From: Halomicrobium urmianum
GTDB taxonomy: Archaea; Halobacteriota; Halobacteria; Halobacteriales; Haloarculaceae
NCBI RefSeq assembly: GCF_020217425.1
Contig: NZ_CP084090.1
Span: forward strand, 868,001 to 932,000
Direction: 5' to 3'
DNA: 64,000 bases
The notes beneath the pieces were generated by a model. That model was not told the origin of the DNA, searched no databases, and saw nothing but the letters and a program-made list of their open reading frames with translations. Position numbers and translations under genes: made by a program. Positions 26,705 to 35,878 of the stretch are shown piece after piece (the stretch's first letter is position 1; every line of letters begins with the position of its first letter).

Positions 26705-29032
26705 CTACTCCTCGGCGGTGTGAGTCCGCTCGTGGCCGAACGGCTCGTAGCGTTCGCCGCCGCCCTCGTAGAACTTGCCGAAGAACTCGACGTACTCCAG
26801 GCGGACGGCCTGCAGGCCGGCCGAAGTGATGCCGAGGACGAGCACCAGCAGGTGCCCGATCACCAGCACCAGGAGCCCGACCAGGCCGCCGAGCACGAGC
26901 CCGACCGCACCGTCGGCGTTCAGGAGGCCGCTGAAGATGACAGCGGCCTCTTCGGTGTGGGGCATTCCGTTGAAGAAGATGAGGTGGAACTCACCACCCT
27001 CCGAGTACGCGCCGAACACCAGCAGGTTCACCGCCAGCGCCATCCCGGCCTTCGCCAGCGTGACGGCCGCGATCCGGGTGTAGGAGACGACGTGGCCGAA
27101 GCCCTGGGTGATCGACTCGATGAGCCCGATCCCGCCCTCGGCGTAGACGACGAGCGCGAGACCGACCAGCGTCACCAGCAGCTGGAGCGAGATCGGCCCG
27201 ACCGCGATGGGGTCGAAGCCGTTGAAGCCCAGCGGGATTGCGACGTGCTCGATGGCCTCGTTGGTCGCGGGATTGGTCATCCCCTCGCGAGCGAAGCTCG
27301 AGAACAGGAACGGCGGCTTCGCCGACATGGCGGTGGTCGTCAGGACCCACCACCAGATGCCGAGCGTCAGGATGATCCACGAGCCGCTCTCGAGGAACGC
27401 CTCGCCAGCCCCGTGTTCGAGGTTGTTCACGAAGTCGATGACCCGACCGATCACGAGGTGCGCGACGCCGGCGAAGACGCTCAGCAGCAGCCACGCCTTC
27501 GCGTAGTAGATGTAGTGCGGCTGCAGGCCCTTGTGGATCGGCGGCCCGTGCATGCCGAACAGCTGGCCGACGACGCCGGCGCTCTCCTCGGTGCCCCAGA
27601 CGACGTATCCGAGCTGGTGGAGACCGAAGAGCTCGCCGTAGAGGACGCCGAACAGCGCCGTGAAGCCGCCGGCCCACAGGCCGACGCCGCCGAGGCTCTT
27701 GACGACGTCGCTGTCGAAGGACTTCATCAGCCAGTAGCCGATCCCCATGTACAGCAGCCCGTAACCGAGATCGCCGATCATGAACCCGAAGAACAGCGGG
27801 AAGGTCAGGAAGACCAGGAACGTCGGATCGATCTCGGTGTACTGCGGGCGGTTGATGACCTCGACCAGCGCCTCGAAGGGCCTGACGCCGCCGGGGTTGT
27901 CCTGAACCGTGGGCGGCTCGTCGTCGCCCATCGTGATCAGGCCGCCGGCGCTGGTGACCCGGCCGCCGTCGGGGGCCGCCTCGCGGGGCTCGGCCTCCTC
28001 GTCCTCGTCGGCGGTCGGGCCGGCCGCCTCGGCCGCCTCGGGCTCGCCGTAGTCGGTCGTGACCTCGGAACCGGCCTCGGGGATCGGCTCGGTCTCCTCG
28101 TGGTGGCCCTCGTCGTAGTCGGCCCGCTCGAGCTCCTCGACCTCGACGCTGTCGCCGGCCGCTGCGGCCAGTTCGGACTGGAACCGGTCGTAGCGCTCAG
28201 TGGGGATCCATCCCTCGGCGACGAAGGCGTTGTCGGTGGTCGCGAAGGTCAGCGGCGCCTCGCGCTTCTGGACCTCGATGGTCAGCGTCTCCTCGGCGGC
28301 CAGCAGGAACCCGGACACGTCCGTCCGGAGGTCCTCCAGTTCGCCCTCGACGTCGTCGAGGTCGGACTGGAGCTGTTGACGCCGGTGTTCGAGCTCCTCG
28401 CGGTACTCCTCGGGATCGACGTCGCCCTCGGGGACCTCGAGTTCGGTGAAGGTCGTGCCGACGAGCGCGTCCTGGAGGTCGTCCTCGTCGGCCCGCGCGA
28501 AGGCGGCGAGGACGCCGTCCTCGGCGAAGACCTCGTAGTCGTCGACGTCGCTGGCGGCGAGTTGCTCGCGGACCCCGTCGGCGTCGCCCTCGCCGACGGC
28601 CACGGACAGGGTGTCGTAGCCCTTCAGGAGGTCCAGATCGATGCCCAGCCGGACGTACGGGTCGAGCGTGTCGATCTCGTCCTCGACCTCGCGCAGTTCG
28701 TCTCGCAGCTCCTCGCGGCGGTCGTCGAGGTCGTTCACTTCACGGCGGATCTGGTCGAGTTCCTCGTCGAGGGCCTCCTCGGTGACCAGCTGCGTCGGGC
28801 CGGCGTCCTCCTCGTCGACGTCGAGGATCGACTGGAGCGACCGGACGGTCACCAGTTTCTCGGAAGCGGACTCGGCGCCCTCTATCGGGTCGCCGGGCTC
28901 GAACCCCTCCCAGGAGCCGTCGTACTCGGTGACGTGCAACAGTCGGAGGTCGTGGACGGCCTCGATGACCTCGTCTATGACCCGCTTGGATCCCGTCACC
29001 GAGACCCGGCTCATCTGCTCAGGTCTGAGCAT
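26705..29032 (-). CDS. atpI: A-type ATP synthase subunit I
   Basis: This 775-residue stator subunit has a soluble coiled-coil N-terminal half (residues 1-400) and about seven transmembrane helices in the C-terminal half. The FFGFMIGDLGYGLLYMGIG and LFGVLYGELFG segments, typical of the a/I family, are present. An acidic, low-complexity linker (about 290-350) is a haloarchaeal feature. The start at 29032 (MLRPEQMSRVSV) overlaps atpH by 14 bp. A Met six codons later would remove the overlap. Confidence 0.95.
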   Translation of the reverse strand: MLRPEQMSRVSVTGSKRVIDEVIEAVHDLRLLHVTEYDGSWEGFEPGDPIEGAESASEKLVTVRSLQSILDVDEEDAGPTQLVTEEALDEELDQIRREVNDLDDRREELRDELREVEDEIDTLDPYVRLGIDLDLLKGYDTLSVAVGEGDADGVREQLAASDVDDYEVFAEDGVLAAFARADEDDLQDALVGTTFTELEVPEGDVDPEEYREELEHRRQQLQSDLDDVEGELEDLRTDVSGFLLAAEETLTIEVQKREAPLTFATTDNAFVAEGWIPTERYDRFQSELAAAAGDSVEVEELERADYDEGHHEETEPIPEAGSEVTTDYGEPEAAEAAGPTADEDEEAEPREAAPDGGRVTSAGGLITMGDDEPPTVQDNPGGVRPFEALVEVINRPQYTEIDPTFLVFLTFPLFFGFMIGDLGYGLLYMGIGYWLMKSFDSDVVKSLGGVGLWAGGFTALFGVLYGELFGLHQLGYVVWGTEESAGVVGQLFGMHGPPIHKGLQPHYIYYAKAWLLLSVFAGVAHLVIGRVIDFVNNLEHGAGEAFLESGSWIILTLGIWWWVLTTTAMSAKPPFLFSSFAREGMTNPATNEAIEHVAIPLGFNGFDPIAVGPISLQLLVTLVGLALVVYAEGGIGLIESITQGFGHVVSYTRIAAVTLAKAGMALAVNLLVFGAYSEGGEFHLIFFNGMPHTEEAAVIFSGLLNADGAVGLVLGGLVGLLVLVIGHLLVLVLGITSAGLQAVRLEYVEFFGKFYEGGGERYEPFGHERTHTAEE

Positions 29033-29351
29033 GTACCGCCTCCTCGAACAGGTCCGTGACGTGGTCGATCACGTCGTCGATGCTCTCCTGGGCCTGGGCC
29101 TCGAGCTCCTCGCGGGCCTGCTGGCCCTCGGCGAGGATCTCCTCGCGCTCGGCCTCGATCTCCTCGCGTGCCTGATCGAGACGCTGTTCGGCCTCCTGCG
29201 CTGCCTCTTCGCGTGCCTGCTCGCGGATCTCGTCGGCCTCCTCGCGGGCCTCCTCGATGCGCCCGTCGGCCTCCTGCTCGGCCTCGGCGACGATCTCGTC
29301 GGCCTCCTGTTCGGCCTCCTTGATCCGGTCGAGAACTTCTGGCCGTGGCAT
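29019..29351 (-). CDS. atpH: A-type ATP synthase subunit H
   Basis: This 110-residue protein is nearly all coiled coil (IKEAEQEADEIVAEAEQEAD and onward) and pairs with E to form peripheral stalks. It is the first gene of the operon. A TATA-like CCAAATAG (29383-29390) sits about 35 nt upstream. Confidence 0.93.
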   Translation of the reverse strand: MPRPEVLDRIKEAEQEADEIVAEAEQEADGRIEEAREEADEIREQAREEAAQEAEQRLDQAREEIEAEREEILAEGQQAREELEAQAQESIDDVIDHVTDLFEEAVHAQT

Positions 29352-29382
29352 TCTCTAATCGTGGGAACGTTGCTAGAGTGGC

Positions 29383-29390
29383 TATTTGGT
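29383..29390 (-). promoter_or_regulatory. TATA-like box of the ATP synthase operon
   Basis: CCAAATAG on the minus strand lies 32-39 nt upstream of the atpH ATG and is the only AT-rich patch before the operon. Confidence 0.5.
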
Positions 29391-29506
29391 AGTTGCGAAG
29401 TTGGGGCGTCGCGACCGACGGGAGCGACGCCGAAATGCGAGCGGGAGCGAACGGAGTGAGACGTGAGTCGGGGCCGCGCAGGACGCGGTCGGGACGAGAC
29501 CGGGGC

Positions 29507-29514
29507 CATTATGT
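29507..29514 (+). promoter_or_regulatory. TATA-like box of the methyltransferase gene
   Basis: CATTATGT lies 25-32 nt before the ATG at 29539, consistent with a leaderless transcript. Upstream, around 29440, is a GAGCGGGAGCGAACGGAGTG repeat of the kind seen elsewhere in the window. Confidence 0.5.
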
Positions 29515-29538
29515 CCGCATGGCCGCAACGTCGGGCCA

Positions 29539-30162
29539 ATGGGAGTCCTCGAGGACAAGGACCGCGCGCGGACGTTCTACAAGTACCTCTCGAAGGTGTA
29601 CGACAGGATCAACCCGTTCATCTGGAACGAGGAGATGCGCGACGAGGCGATCGGCATGCTGGACCTCGGGCCCGACGACCACGTGCTGGACGTGGGCTGT
29701 GGCACCGGGTTCGCCACGGAGGGACTCCTCGAGGAGACGGAACACGTCCACGGGCTCGACCAGAGCGCCCACCAGCTGGACCGGGCGGTCCGGAAGTTCG
29801 GTCGGCGCGGGCCGGTCCGGTTCTACCGGGGCGACGCCGAGCGGCTCCCGTTCCAGGACGATTCCTTCGACGTGGTGTGGTCGTCGGGCTCGATCGAGTA
29901 CTGGCCGAACCCGGTCGACGCCCTCGAGGAGTGTCGCCGGGTCGTGCGCCCGGGCGGGCAGGTGCTGATCGTCGGCCCGGACTACCCCAAGCAGACGATC
30001 TTCCAGAAGCTCGCGGACGCGATCATGCTCTTTTACGACGAGGAGGAGGCCGACCGGATGTTTCGCGAGGCCGGCTTCCGGGAGTTCGAACACAGGATCC
30101 TCCAGCGACGCCCGGGCAGTCCGCGCGCCATCACCACCGTCGCTCGCGTGCCCGAGGAGTAG
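29539..30162 (+). CDS. Class I SAM-dependent methyltransferase, UbiE/MenG-like
   Basis: This 207-residue enzyme has the SAM-binding motif VLDVGCGTGFATEGLLEE near residue 48 and the post-motif GDAERLPFQDDSFDVVWSSG. It resembles quinone-ring methyltransferases of the 2-methyl-6-phytyl-benzoquinone / menaquinone type. A role in menaquinone methylation is plausible next to the energy genes, but that is inference. No other quinone genes are adjacent. Confidence 0.82.
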   Translation: MGVLEDKDRARTFYKYLSKVYDRINPFIWNEEMRDEAIGMLDLGPDDHVLDVGCGTGFATEGLLEETEHVHGLDQSAHQLDRAVRKFGRRGPVRFYRGDAERLPFQDDSFDVVWSSGSIEYWPNPVDALEECRRVVRPGGQVLIVGPDYPKQTIFQKLADAIMLFYDEEEADRMFREAGFREFEHRILQRRPGSPRAITTVARVPEE

Positions 30163-30165
30163 AGC

Positions 30166-30633
30166 CTACCGGGCTCGGGCGGTCGCGACGGCGACCGTGG
30201 TTCCGTCGCGAGCGAGCCGCACGGTCACCTCGTCACCGGAATCGATCAGGGGCTCGTTCGTGGACGCCAGCCGCAGCGTCGCCCGCTCGCCGGCCGCCCA
30301 CCGATCCGGCGCGGCGCGGTTGAACGGACCGGTGGGACCGCTCCGGAAGCCGCGCGCCGCGAAGAAGGGTACCGGCGGCTGGCGAGCGAGCGGATCGCCG
30401 CCGACCATGACGGTCACGGAGAGTCGAGAGGCGTTCAGAACGGCGCCGCCGCGATGGACGAGCGCGATACGATCGGGACCCTCGTCCGCCGACAGCGACA
30501 CGGACGCCGACGCCGGCTCGGCCGGGGGCTGGAACGCCAGCGCGGCCGTCGCAATCCCGACCGCGAGGAGAGTGGTCACGGCCACGAGCGTGCAGGCGGC
30601 GACGACCGGTGCGACGGCGCGGCTCCGGGCCAT
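30166..30633 (-). CDS. Archaeal type IV pilin-like protein
   Basis: This 155-residue protein starts MARSRAVAPVVAACTLVAVT: a short basic N-terminus followed by a hydrophobic helix with the RAVAPVV motif of haloarchaeal prepilins that are cut by PibD. The rest is a beta-rich extracellular domain. It ends 3 bp from the methyltransferase on the other strand. It may be a minor pilin or surface protein; no pilus assembly genes are adjacent. Confidence 0.6.
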   Translation of the reverse strand: MARSRAVAPVVAACTLVAVTTLLAVGIATAALAFQPPAEPASASVSLSADEGPDRIALVHRGGAVLNASRLSVTVMVGGDPLARQPPVPFFAARGFRSGPTGPFNRAAPDRWAAGERATLRLASTNEPLIDSGDEVTVRLARDGTTVAVATARAR

Positions 30634-30663
30634 GGCGGGCCTGGCGCGCCATCACTGAAAACC

Positions 30664-31890
30664 CTAGGGCGGCAGGCGATCAGTCACCCGGCGGCCGTCG
30701 TCGGTGACGACGATCACGGGGACGCCCGCCCGGGGATCGACCGTCCAGAGCTCGCCGTCGGGACCGGTGTGACCGACCGGGTCGCCGTTGAGCGCGACGG
30801 TGCTCCCGACGGGCTCGCCCGTCGCCGCGTCGGTCACGTTGACGCGCATCGGCCCGGTCTGGTAGGTGCGCTCGACCTCGACGCTGACCGACTGGTTCTC
30901 GAACCGGAGCGTGTCCGAGACCGGCACGTCGTCGACGCGCTGGCGCTGGTGCTCGCGGAACACGTCCGTCGTCCCGCCGTCGAGGTACGCCCGGAGCTGG
31001 CCGCCGTCGTAGTCCCCGCGGAACAGGTAGATGCTCGTCCCGCCCAGGCCCCGTCCGAAGGGGTTGGTCTCGTTCCGCACCCACGGATACAGTTCGCGGC
31101 CGCGCTCGTTGGCGGCGTCGACGACGTACTGGTCGCTCTCGCGGAACTGGTCCGGGGCGCTGGTGTTGCGCTCGCTCCCGAGGTACGTCTCCCGGTGGTA
31201 CGTGGTGCCGTCGACGACGGCCATCGTGTAGCCGGTCAGTGAGGACTCGACGTACACCGACGGAATCCCCGACGTGCCCGTCGCGGCGTGGGTGAGCCGC
31301 TGGCCGACCGGGCCGCTCATCACTACGAGCTCCTCGCTGAGCGTCCGCATTCGGTCGTTCAGTCCGTCGGGCAGCGAGAGTCCGGACCGGGCGACCCGGT
31401 CGTCGACGGCCGAGACAGTCGTGCGGAGTTCGCGCGAGCTCGTGTCGATACGCGCCATCGTCCGGACGAACTGATCGGTCGTGATCGTGCCGTTGGAGTG
31501 GGCGCCCATCGCCTCGGTGCGCCGCTGCTGGAGGGCGTCGTGACGGCGCTCGGCCGCCCCGATCACCTCGCGGACGGCTCGAACGCGTTCCTCCTCGGAC
31601 TCGGCCTCGCTGAACGCCCGCCGGAACGCCAGGCGGTCGTAGCGAGCGTCGAAGAGCGCGCCGTCGGCCGCAGCAGCGGTGCTCAGGTCGATTCCGGTCT
31701 CGGCCGTCGTCGACGCCCGAACCTCGCCGCTGGGGATCGTCAGGTAGTTCGAGAAGCCCTCCACGGCGGCCACTGCGTGCGGGTGGCCGGGACCGAGTCG
31801 CTGATCGCTGGTCGTCGCAGCGCCGACGGGAGCGGTGACGGCGACCGCGACCAGAAGGAGGGCAGTCGCGTAGACCAGGGAGGGGCGCAT
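30664..31890 (-). CDS. Secreted DUF7096-type protein
   Basis: This 408-residue protein has a Sec signal peptide (MRPSLVYATALLLVAVAVTA then PVGAATT). A helical region follows, and after it a beta-rich C-terminal domain (MRVNVTDAATGEPVGSTVAL and onward) that resembles a carboxypeptidase-regulatory fold. It resembles the haloarchaeal DUF7096/DUF7094 group of unknown function. ATG 31890 is preferred to a GTG one codon earlier. It is divergent from the membrane-anchored winged-helix regulator, which suggests a functional link. Confidence 0.7.
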   Translation of the reverse strand: MRPSLVYATALLLVAVAVTAPVGAATTSDQRLGPGHPHAVAAVEGFSNYLTIPSGEVRASTTAETGIDLSTAAAADGALFDARYDRLAFRRAFSEAESEEERVRAVREVIGAAERRHDALQQRRTEAMGAHSNGTITTDQFVRTMARIDTSSRELRTTVSAVDDRVARSGLSLPDGLNDRMRTLSEELVVMSGPVGQRLTHAATGTSGIPSVYVESSLTGYTMAVVDGTTYHRETYLGSERNTSAPDQFRESDQYVVDAANERGRELYPWVRNETNPFGRGLGGTSIYLFRGDYDGGQLRAYLDGGTTDVFREHQRQRVDDVPVSDTLRFENQSVSVEVERTYQTGPMRVNVTDAATGEPVGSTVALNGDPVGHTGPDGELWTVDPRAGVPVIVVTDDGRRVTDRLPP

Positions 31891-32046
31891 CACGCGGGCA
31901 TTTATCGCCGACCTACAAAAGCTTCTCTCTTCCCAAACAGACGATCCGCTGATCGAGACGCGCCGAGACGTTTCAAAACGTGTTGTGACGTTTTATTCGC
32001 GGATGGAAAGTGTTTTCCTCTCGGGCGGTTCACGGTGGACTGGAAG

Positions 32047-33150
32047 ATGTCCCTCCGGGCTCGTGCCGCCCTCCCCGCCTTGCTCGCCCTCGCGGTGATC
32101 CTGACGTTCGCAGCCAGCGGTGCCCTGGCCGAAGCTGCCGTGGACGAGTCCCCCGCTGTACAGGGCGCCCCGAGCGTCGACCGGACGGTTTTCTTCGTCC
32201 AGCTGGAGCCCGACGGCGACGCGACCTGGGAGATCACTCATTACAGCGCCGTGTACGGGACCGACGACCGTGAGGCCTTCGCGGACCTCGCCGAGCGGTA
32301 CGAGAGCGGCGAACTCGAACTCGCGACGCTCGACGTCGTGCGTCGGGCCGCCGAGGGAGCCGACGAGGCGACCGCCCGGAACATGACGATAACGGACGTC
32401 GAGCGGACCAGCGACGCGGACAACGGGACGTTAACGCTCTCGCTGACCTGGCAGAACTTCGCGCGCCAGGACGGCGACGCCTATCAGGTCGGCGACGCGT
32501 TCAACACCAGCAACGGGCTGTGGCTGTCCGGTCTCACGGAGGACCAGACGCTGATCATGGCGGTCCCCGACGGGTACGGGATCAGGAGCGCGCCCAAGCG
32601 ACACCAGGACGGCCGCGTCCGCTGGGAGGGACCGCAGGAGTTCACTGCCGCCGACCTCTCGCTGACCTACATCGGCAACGGCCCGGGCGTGACCACCCCC
32701 GGGTCGCCCGGTACGACCAGCCCCCCGGGCGGCACCGACGACCGCAACGCGATCGTGTGGGGCGGGTTCTTCGTGCTCGGCGTCGTCGTCGTCGGCGCGT
32801 ACGTCCTCTCCCGGCGCGACGGCGGCGTCCCGACGACCGGGCCGCTCGGCGACGCGCCGGAAGGGGAGGCGACGCCGGCCGACGAGGAGGCCGTCGCCGC
32901 CGACCCGGACCCGATCGACGACGTCGACGAGGAACTGCTCAGCGACGAGGAGCGCGTCGAGCGCCTGCTGGAGCGCAACGGCGGTCGGATGAAGCAGGCC
33001 GACATCGTCAAGGAGACAGACTGGTCCAACGCCAAGGTCTCCCAGCTGCTGTCGTCGATGGAGGAGGAGGACCGGATCGACAAGCTCCGCATCGGCCGCG
33101 AGAACCTCATCTCCTTCCCCGACGAGGACCTCACTGACCTCGAGGAGTGA
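32047..33150 (+). CDS. Membrane-anchored winged-helix regulator (DUF7345/DUF7343-type)
   Basis: This 367-residue protein has a signal sequence (residues 1-30), an extracellular beta-rich domain (about 40-215), a Gly/Pro/Thr-rich stalk and one transmembrane helix (about 235-258). A cytoplasmic acidic linker then leads to a winged helix (about 300-367, ERVERLLERNGGRMKQADIV with KVSQLLSSMEEEDRI). The architecture implies that an outside signal is passed directly to DNA. A TTTTATTC box lies near 31990. It neighbours the secreted DUF7096-type protein. Confidence 0.78.
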   Translation: MSLRARAALPALLALAVILTFAASGALAEAAVDESPAVQGAPSVDRTVFFVQLEPDGDATWEITHYSAVYGTDDREAFADLAERYESGELELATLDVVRRAAEGADEATARNMTITDVERTSDADNGTLTLSLTWQNFARQDGDAYQVGDAFNTSNGLWLSGLTEDQTLIMAVPDGYGIRSAPKRHQDGRVRWEGPQEFTAADLSLTYIGNGPGVTTPGSPGTTSPPGGTDDRNAIVWGGFFVLGVVVVGAYVLSRRDGGVPTTGPLGDAPEGEATPADEEAVAADPDPIDDVDEELLSDEERVERLLERNGGRMKQADIVKETDWSNAKVSQLLSSMEEEDRIDKLRIGRENLISFPDEDLTDLEE

Positions 33151-33187
33151 CGCGGACCGGATCGTGCCGGGCCCGACGTCGGAAACG

Positions 33188-33194
33188 TTTATTC
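33188..33194 (+). promoter_or_regulatory. TATA-like box of etfBA
   Basis: TTTATTC lies 24-30 nt before the etfB ATG, the spacing of a leaderless promoter. Confidence 0.55.
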
Positions 33195-33217
33195 GCTGAC
33201 GGGACTGACCTAACGAC

Positions 33218-34000
33218 ATGCGAATTCTCGTCACGGTCGCGGAGGTGGCCGTCGTCGGCGGCGCGTTCGAGATCGACGGGCTGGCCATCCCCGACCGCTT
33301 TCTCACCCACGAGTGCAACGAGTGGGACGAGTACGCCCTCGCGGAGGCGGTACGGATCGCCGACGAGGTCGGAGACGTCGAGGTCGTGACGGTGACGATC
33401 GGACCGGAGCGGACCGAGGCGGCGATCGATCGGGCGCTGGCCACGGGAGCCGATCGATCGATCCGGATCTGGGACGACGACGTCGCCGCCAAGGATCTGC
33501 TCGATCCAGCCACGAAGGCCGACCTGATAGCGCGCGTCGTGCGCGCGGAGGAGCCGGATCTGGTGCTGGCCGGCGCCCAGTCGGCCGACGACGGGTTCGG
33601 GGCCACGGGCGTGACGCTGGCCGAGCGCCTCGGCTTCGAGTGGGCCGCCGGCGTCGACGACCTGGAGCTGGACCCGGACGCGGGCGTCGCCCACGTCCGC
33701 CGAGAACTGGAGAACGGCGTTCGGGAGCTGACGGACGTGCGACTCCCGGCGGTCCTGACCGTCCAGACCGGGATCACGGAACGTCCCGACGGACGCGACG
33801 GTCGAGGGCACCGAGACGGCGACCTGACAGTGCTCGACCTGGACGACCTGGGGCTGGGGCTGGCGGTCGACGGAAACTTCGAGCAGCGGACGCTGAGCGT
33901 TCCGGACGAGGAGCGCGAGACGACGCTGTTCGAGGGCGATCCCGGCGAGACGGCGGGCCGGCTCGCCGCCGCGCTCCGCGGGGAAGGGGTCGAGCGATGA
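33218..34000 (+). CDS. etfB: Electron transfer flavoprotein subunit beta
   Basis: This 260-residue subunit starts MRILVTVAEVAVVGGAFEID and has the AMP-binding fold of ETF-beta/FixA (LAGAQSADDGFGATG segment near 125). With EtfA it carries electrons from dehydrogenases such as acyl-CoA dehydrogenases to the quinone pool. It overlaps etfA by 4 bp (ATGA). Confidence 0.92.
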   Translation: MRILVTVAEVAVVGGAFEIDGLAIPDRFLTHECNEWDEYALAEAVRIADEVGDVEVVTVTIGPERTEAAIDRALATGADRSIRIWDDDVAAKDLLDPATKADLIARVVRAEEPDLVLAGAQSADDGFGATGVTLAERLGFEWAAGVDDLELDPDAGVAHVRRELENGVRELTDVRLPAVLTVQTGITERPDGRDGRGHRDGDLTVLDLDDLGLGLAVDGNFEQRTLSVPDEERETTLFEGDPGETAGRLAAALRGEGVER

Positions 34001-34944
34001 CAGTGCTGGCGGTGGCGGAGCACCGCCGCGGTGAGCTGCGCGACGTGAGCTTCGAGCTGATCGCGGCCGGGCGAGAACTCGCGATTGAGACCGGGGGCAA
34101 GCTTCACGTCGCCGTGATCAACGGGCCGGTCCAGAACTACGCCCGGACGCTGAGCCGCGAGGGCGTCGACGTCGTCCACACCGTCGACCACGGCGCGGAG
34201 TTCAACCACGACGTGTACGTCCAGGCGGTCGCCGGGCTGACCGAGGCCGTGGATCCGACCGTGCTCCTGCTGCCGCACACGGCCAACGGCATGGACTACG
34301 CGCCGGCCGTCGCCAGCCGTCTGGAGCGGCCGCTGATGACCGACGTCGTCGGCCTCGCCTTCGACGACCTCCTCACGGTCACGCGGGAACTGTACGGCGC
34401 CAAAGCGGAGGCGACGGTCCGGATACACGCAGCACGGGCGGCCGTCACGCTCCGCCCAACCGAGTGGCCCCCCGCCGAGTACCGCGGCGACGCGCGGATC
34501 GAGCCCTTCGATATCGACGTCGACGAGACCGACGTCCGGTCGAACGTCAACGGCTACGAGGAGATCGGGGGCGACGCGGGCCTCGACGACGCCGACGTCG
34601 TCGTCGGGGTCGGTCGCGGCGTCGGGGCCGAGGAGAACCTGGACGAGATCTTCGAGCTGGCCGACGCGATGGACGCCGCGGTCGGCGCCTCCCGCCCCGT
34701 GATCGACGCGGGGTGGCTCGGACCGGAGCACCTGATCGGCACCGCCGGCGAGACCATCAGCCCGGAGGTGTACCTGGCCGTCGGCGTCTCCGGGGCCCCG
34801 CGGCACGTCGCCGGCGTAAAGGGGGCGGAGACGATCGCCGCCGTCAACGAGGACCCCGCCGCGCCCATCTTCGACGTCGCGGACTACGGCGTCGTCGACG
34901 ACCTGTTCGAGGTCGTTCCCGCGCTGCTCGCGCAGTTCCGGTAG
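33997..34944 (+). CDS. etfA: Electron transfer flavoprotein subunit alpha
   Basis: This 315-residue subunit binds FAD in its C-terminal domain, seen as VGVGRGVGAEENLDEIF, GASRPVIDAGW, IGTAGETISPEVYLAVGVSG and DVADYGVVDDLFEVVPAL. The start is fixed by the ATGA overlap with etfB. No FixC/FixX-like quinone reductase genes follow. Confidence 0.94.
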   Translation: MTVLAVAEHRRGELRDVSFELIAAGRELAIETGGKLHVAVINGPVQNYARTLSREGVDVVHTVDHGAEFNHDVYVQAVAGLTEAVDPTVLLLPHTANGMDYAPAVASRLERPLMTDVVGLAFDDLLTVTRELYGAKAEATVRIHAARAAVTLRPTEWPPAEYRGDARIEPFDIDVDETDVRSNVNGYEEIGGDAGLDDADVVVGVGRGVGAEENLDEIFELADAMDAAVGASRPVIDAGWLGPEHLIGTAGETISPEVYLAVGVSGAPRHVAGVKGAETIAAVNEDPAAPIFDVADYGVVDDLFEVVPALLAQFR

Positions 34945-35032
34945 GGTCCGCCGCCGGGATGGACCGACGGGTGAACGCGCTCGCCGAGCCAGTCCGTCAC
35001 CTACTTGCCGGCAAACTCCTAACACGCGGCCG

Positions 35033-35875
35033 ATGGAGTACCTGGAACGGCGTCGGAACCTCGTCGAGGACCGCCTCGAGGAGGTGCTCGACGGCGTCGA
35101 GCCCGAGACGCTGGCCGAGGAGGTGGGACACGTCGCGCTGGCGGGCGGCAAGCGTGTGCGCCCGACGGTGACGGTCCTGATCTGCGAGGCGCTCGGCGGC
35201 GACCCGGAGGACGCCGTCGACTTCGCCGTCGGGATCGAGCTGGTCCACAACGCCTCGCTGGTGATCGACGACATCATCGACGAGTCCGACGTGCGCCGCG
35301 GGACGCCCTCGGCGTGGGCGGCCTTCGGCCACGGGCCGGCGATCATCGCCTCGGACGGCCTGCTCGGGGAGGCCTTCGCCCTCTTCTCGACCGACGAGCG
35401 GGCGATGCAGGCGGTGGCCGAGTCGATGGTCGAACTGGGCGAGGGCGAGGCGACGGAGCTGGTCGCCGAGCCGACCGACGAGGACGAGTACATGGAGCTG
35501 GCTCGCCGGAAGACGGGTGCGCTCTTTCGCGCCGCGGCGGAGCTGGGCGCCATCGCCGCCGACGCCGACCCCCACACGGTCGAGACAGTCGGCGAGTACG
35601 CCGAGCGGGTCGGCGTCGCCTTCCAGATGCGCGACGACGTGCTCGACGCGACCGCCGACGCCGAGAAACTGGGCAAGCCCGCCGGCCAGGACGCCGAGAT
35701 GGACCGGCCCTCGTTCGTCGAGGTGACCGACCTCACCCCGGACGAGGCCAACGACCGGGCCCGCGCCGAGTCCGACGCCGCCCTCGAAGCGCTGGCGACG
35801 GTCGACGCCGCCGACTCCCAGGCCACGGAGTACCTCCGGGACCTCGCGGAGTTCGTCGTCGTCCGCGAGCGGTAG
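35033..35875 (+). CDS. Polyprenyl synthetase (geranylgeranyl-type)
   Basis: This 280-residue enzyme condenses isoprenyl diphosphates. In haloarchaea it makes the C20 or C25 chains of membrane lipids or quinones. The first Asp-rich motif is DDIID at residues 79-83 and the second is RDDVLD near 200. Residues just before the first motif (VHNASLVI) lack large aromatics, which suits a longer chain, although product length cannot be fixed this way. It is one of possibly several paralogs. Confidence 0.88.
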   Translation: MEYLERRRNLVEDRLEEVLDGVEPETLAEEVGHVALAGGKRVRPTVTVLICEALGGDPEDAVDFAVGIELVHNASLVIDDIIDESDVRRGTPSAWAAFGHGPAIIASDGLLGEAFALFSTDERAMQAVAESMVELGEGEATELVAEPTDEDEYMELARRKTGALFRAAAELGAIAADADPHTVETVGEYAERVGVAFQMRDDVLDATADAEKLGKPAGQDAEMDRPSFVEVTDLTPDEANDRARAESDAALEALATVDAADSQATEYLRDLAEFVVVRER

Positions 35876-35878
35876 CGA

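Noticed and set aside
32431-35826. A 1131-codon minus-strand open frame
   Set aside because: It overlaps etfBA, the winged-helix regulator and the prenyl synthase, all strongly supported. Its Ser/Arg-rich composition is that of a shadow frame.
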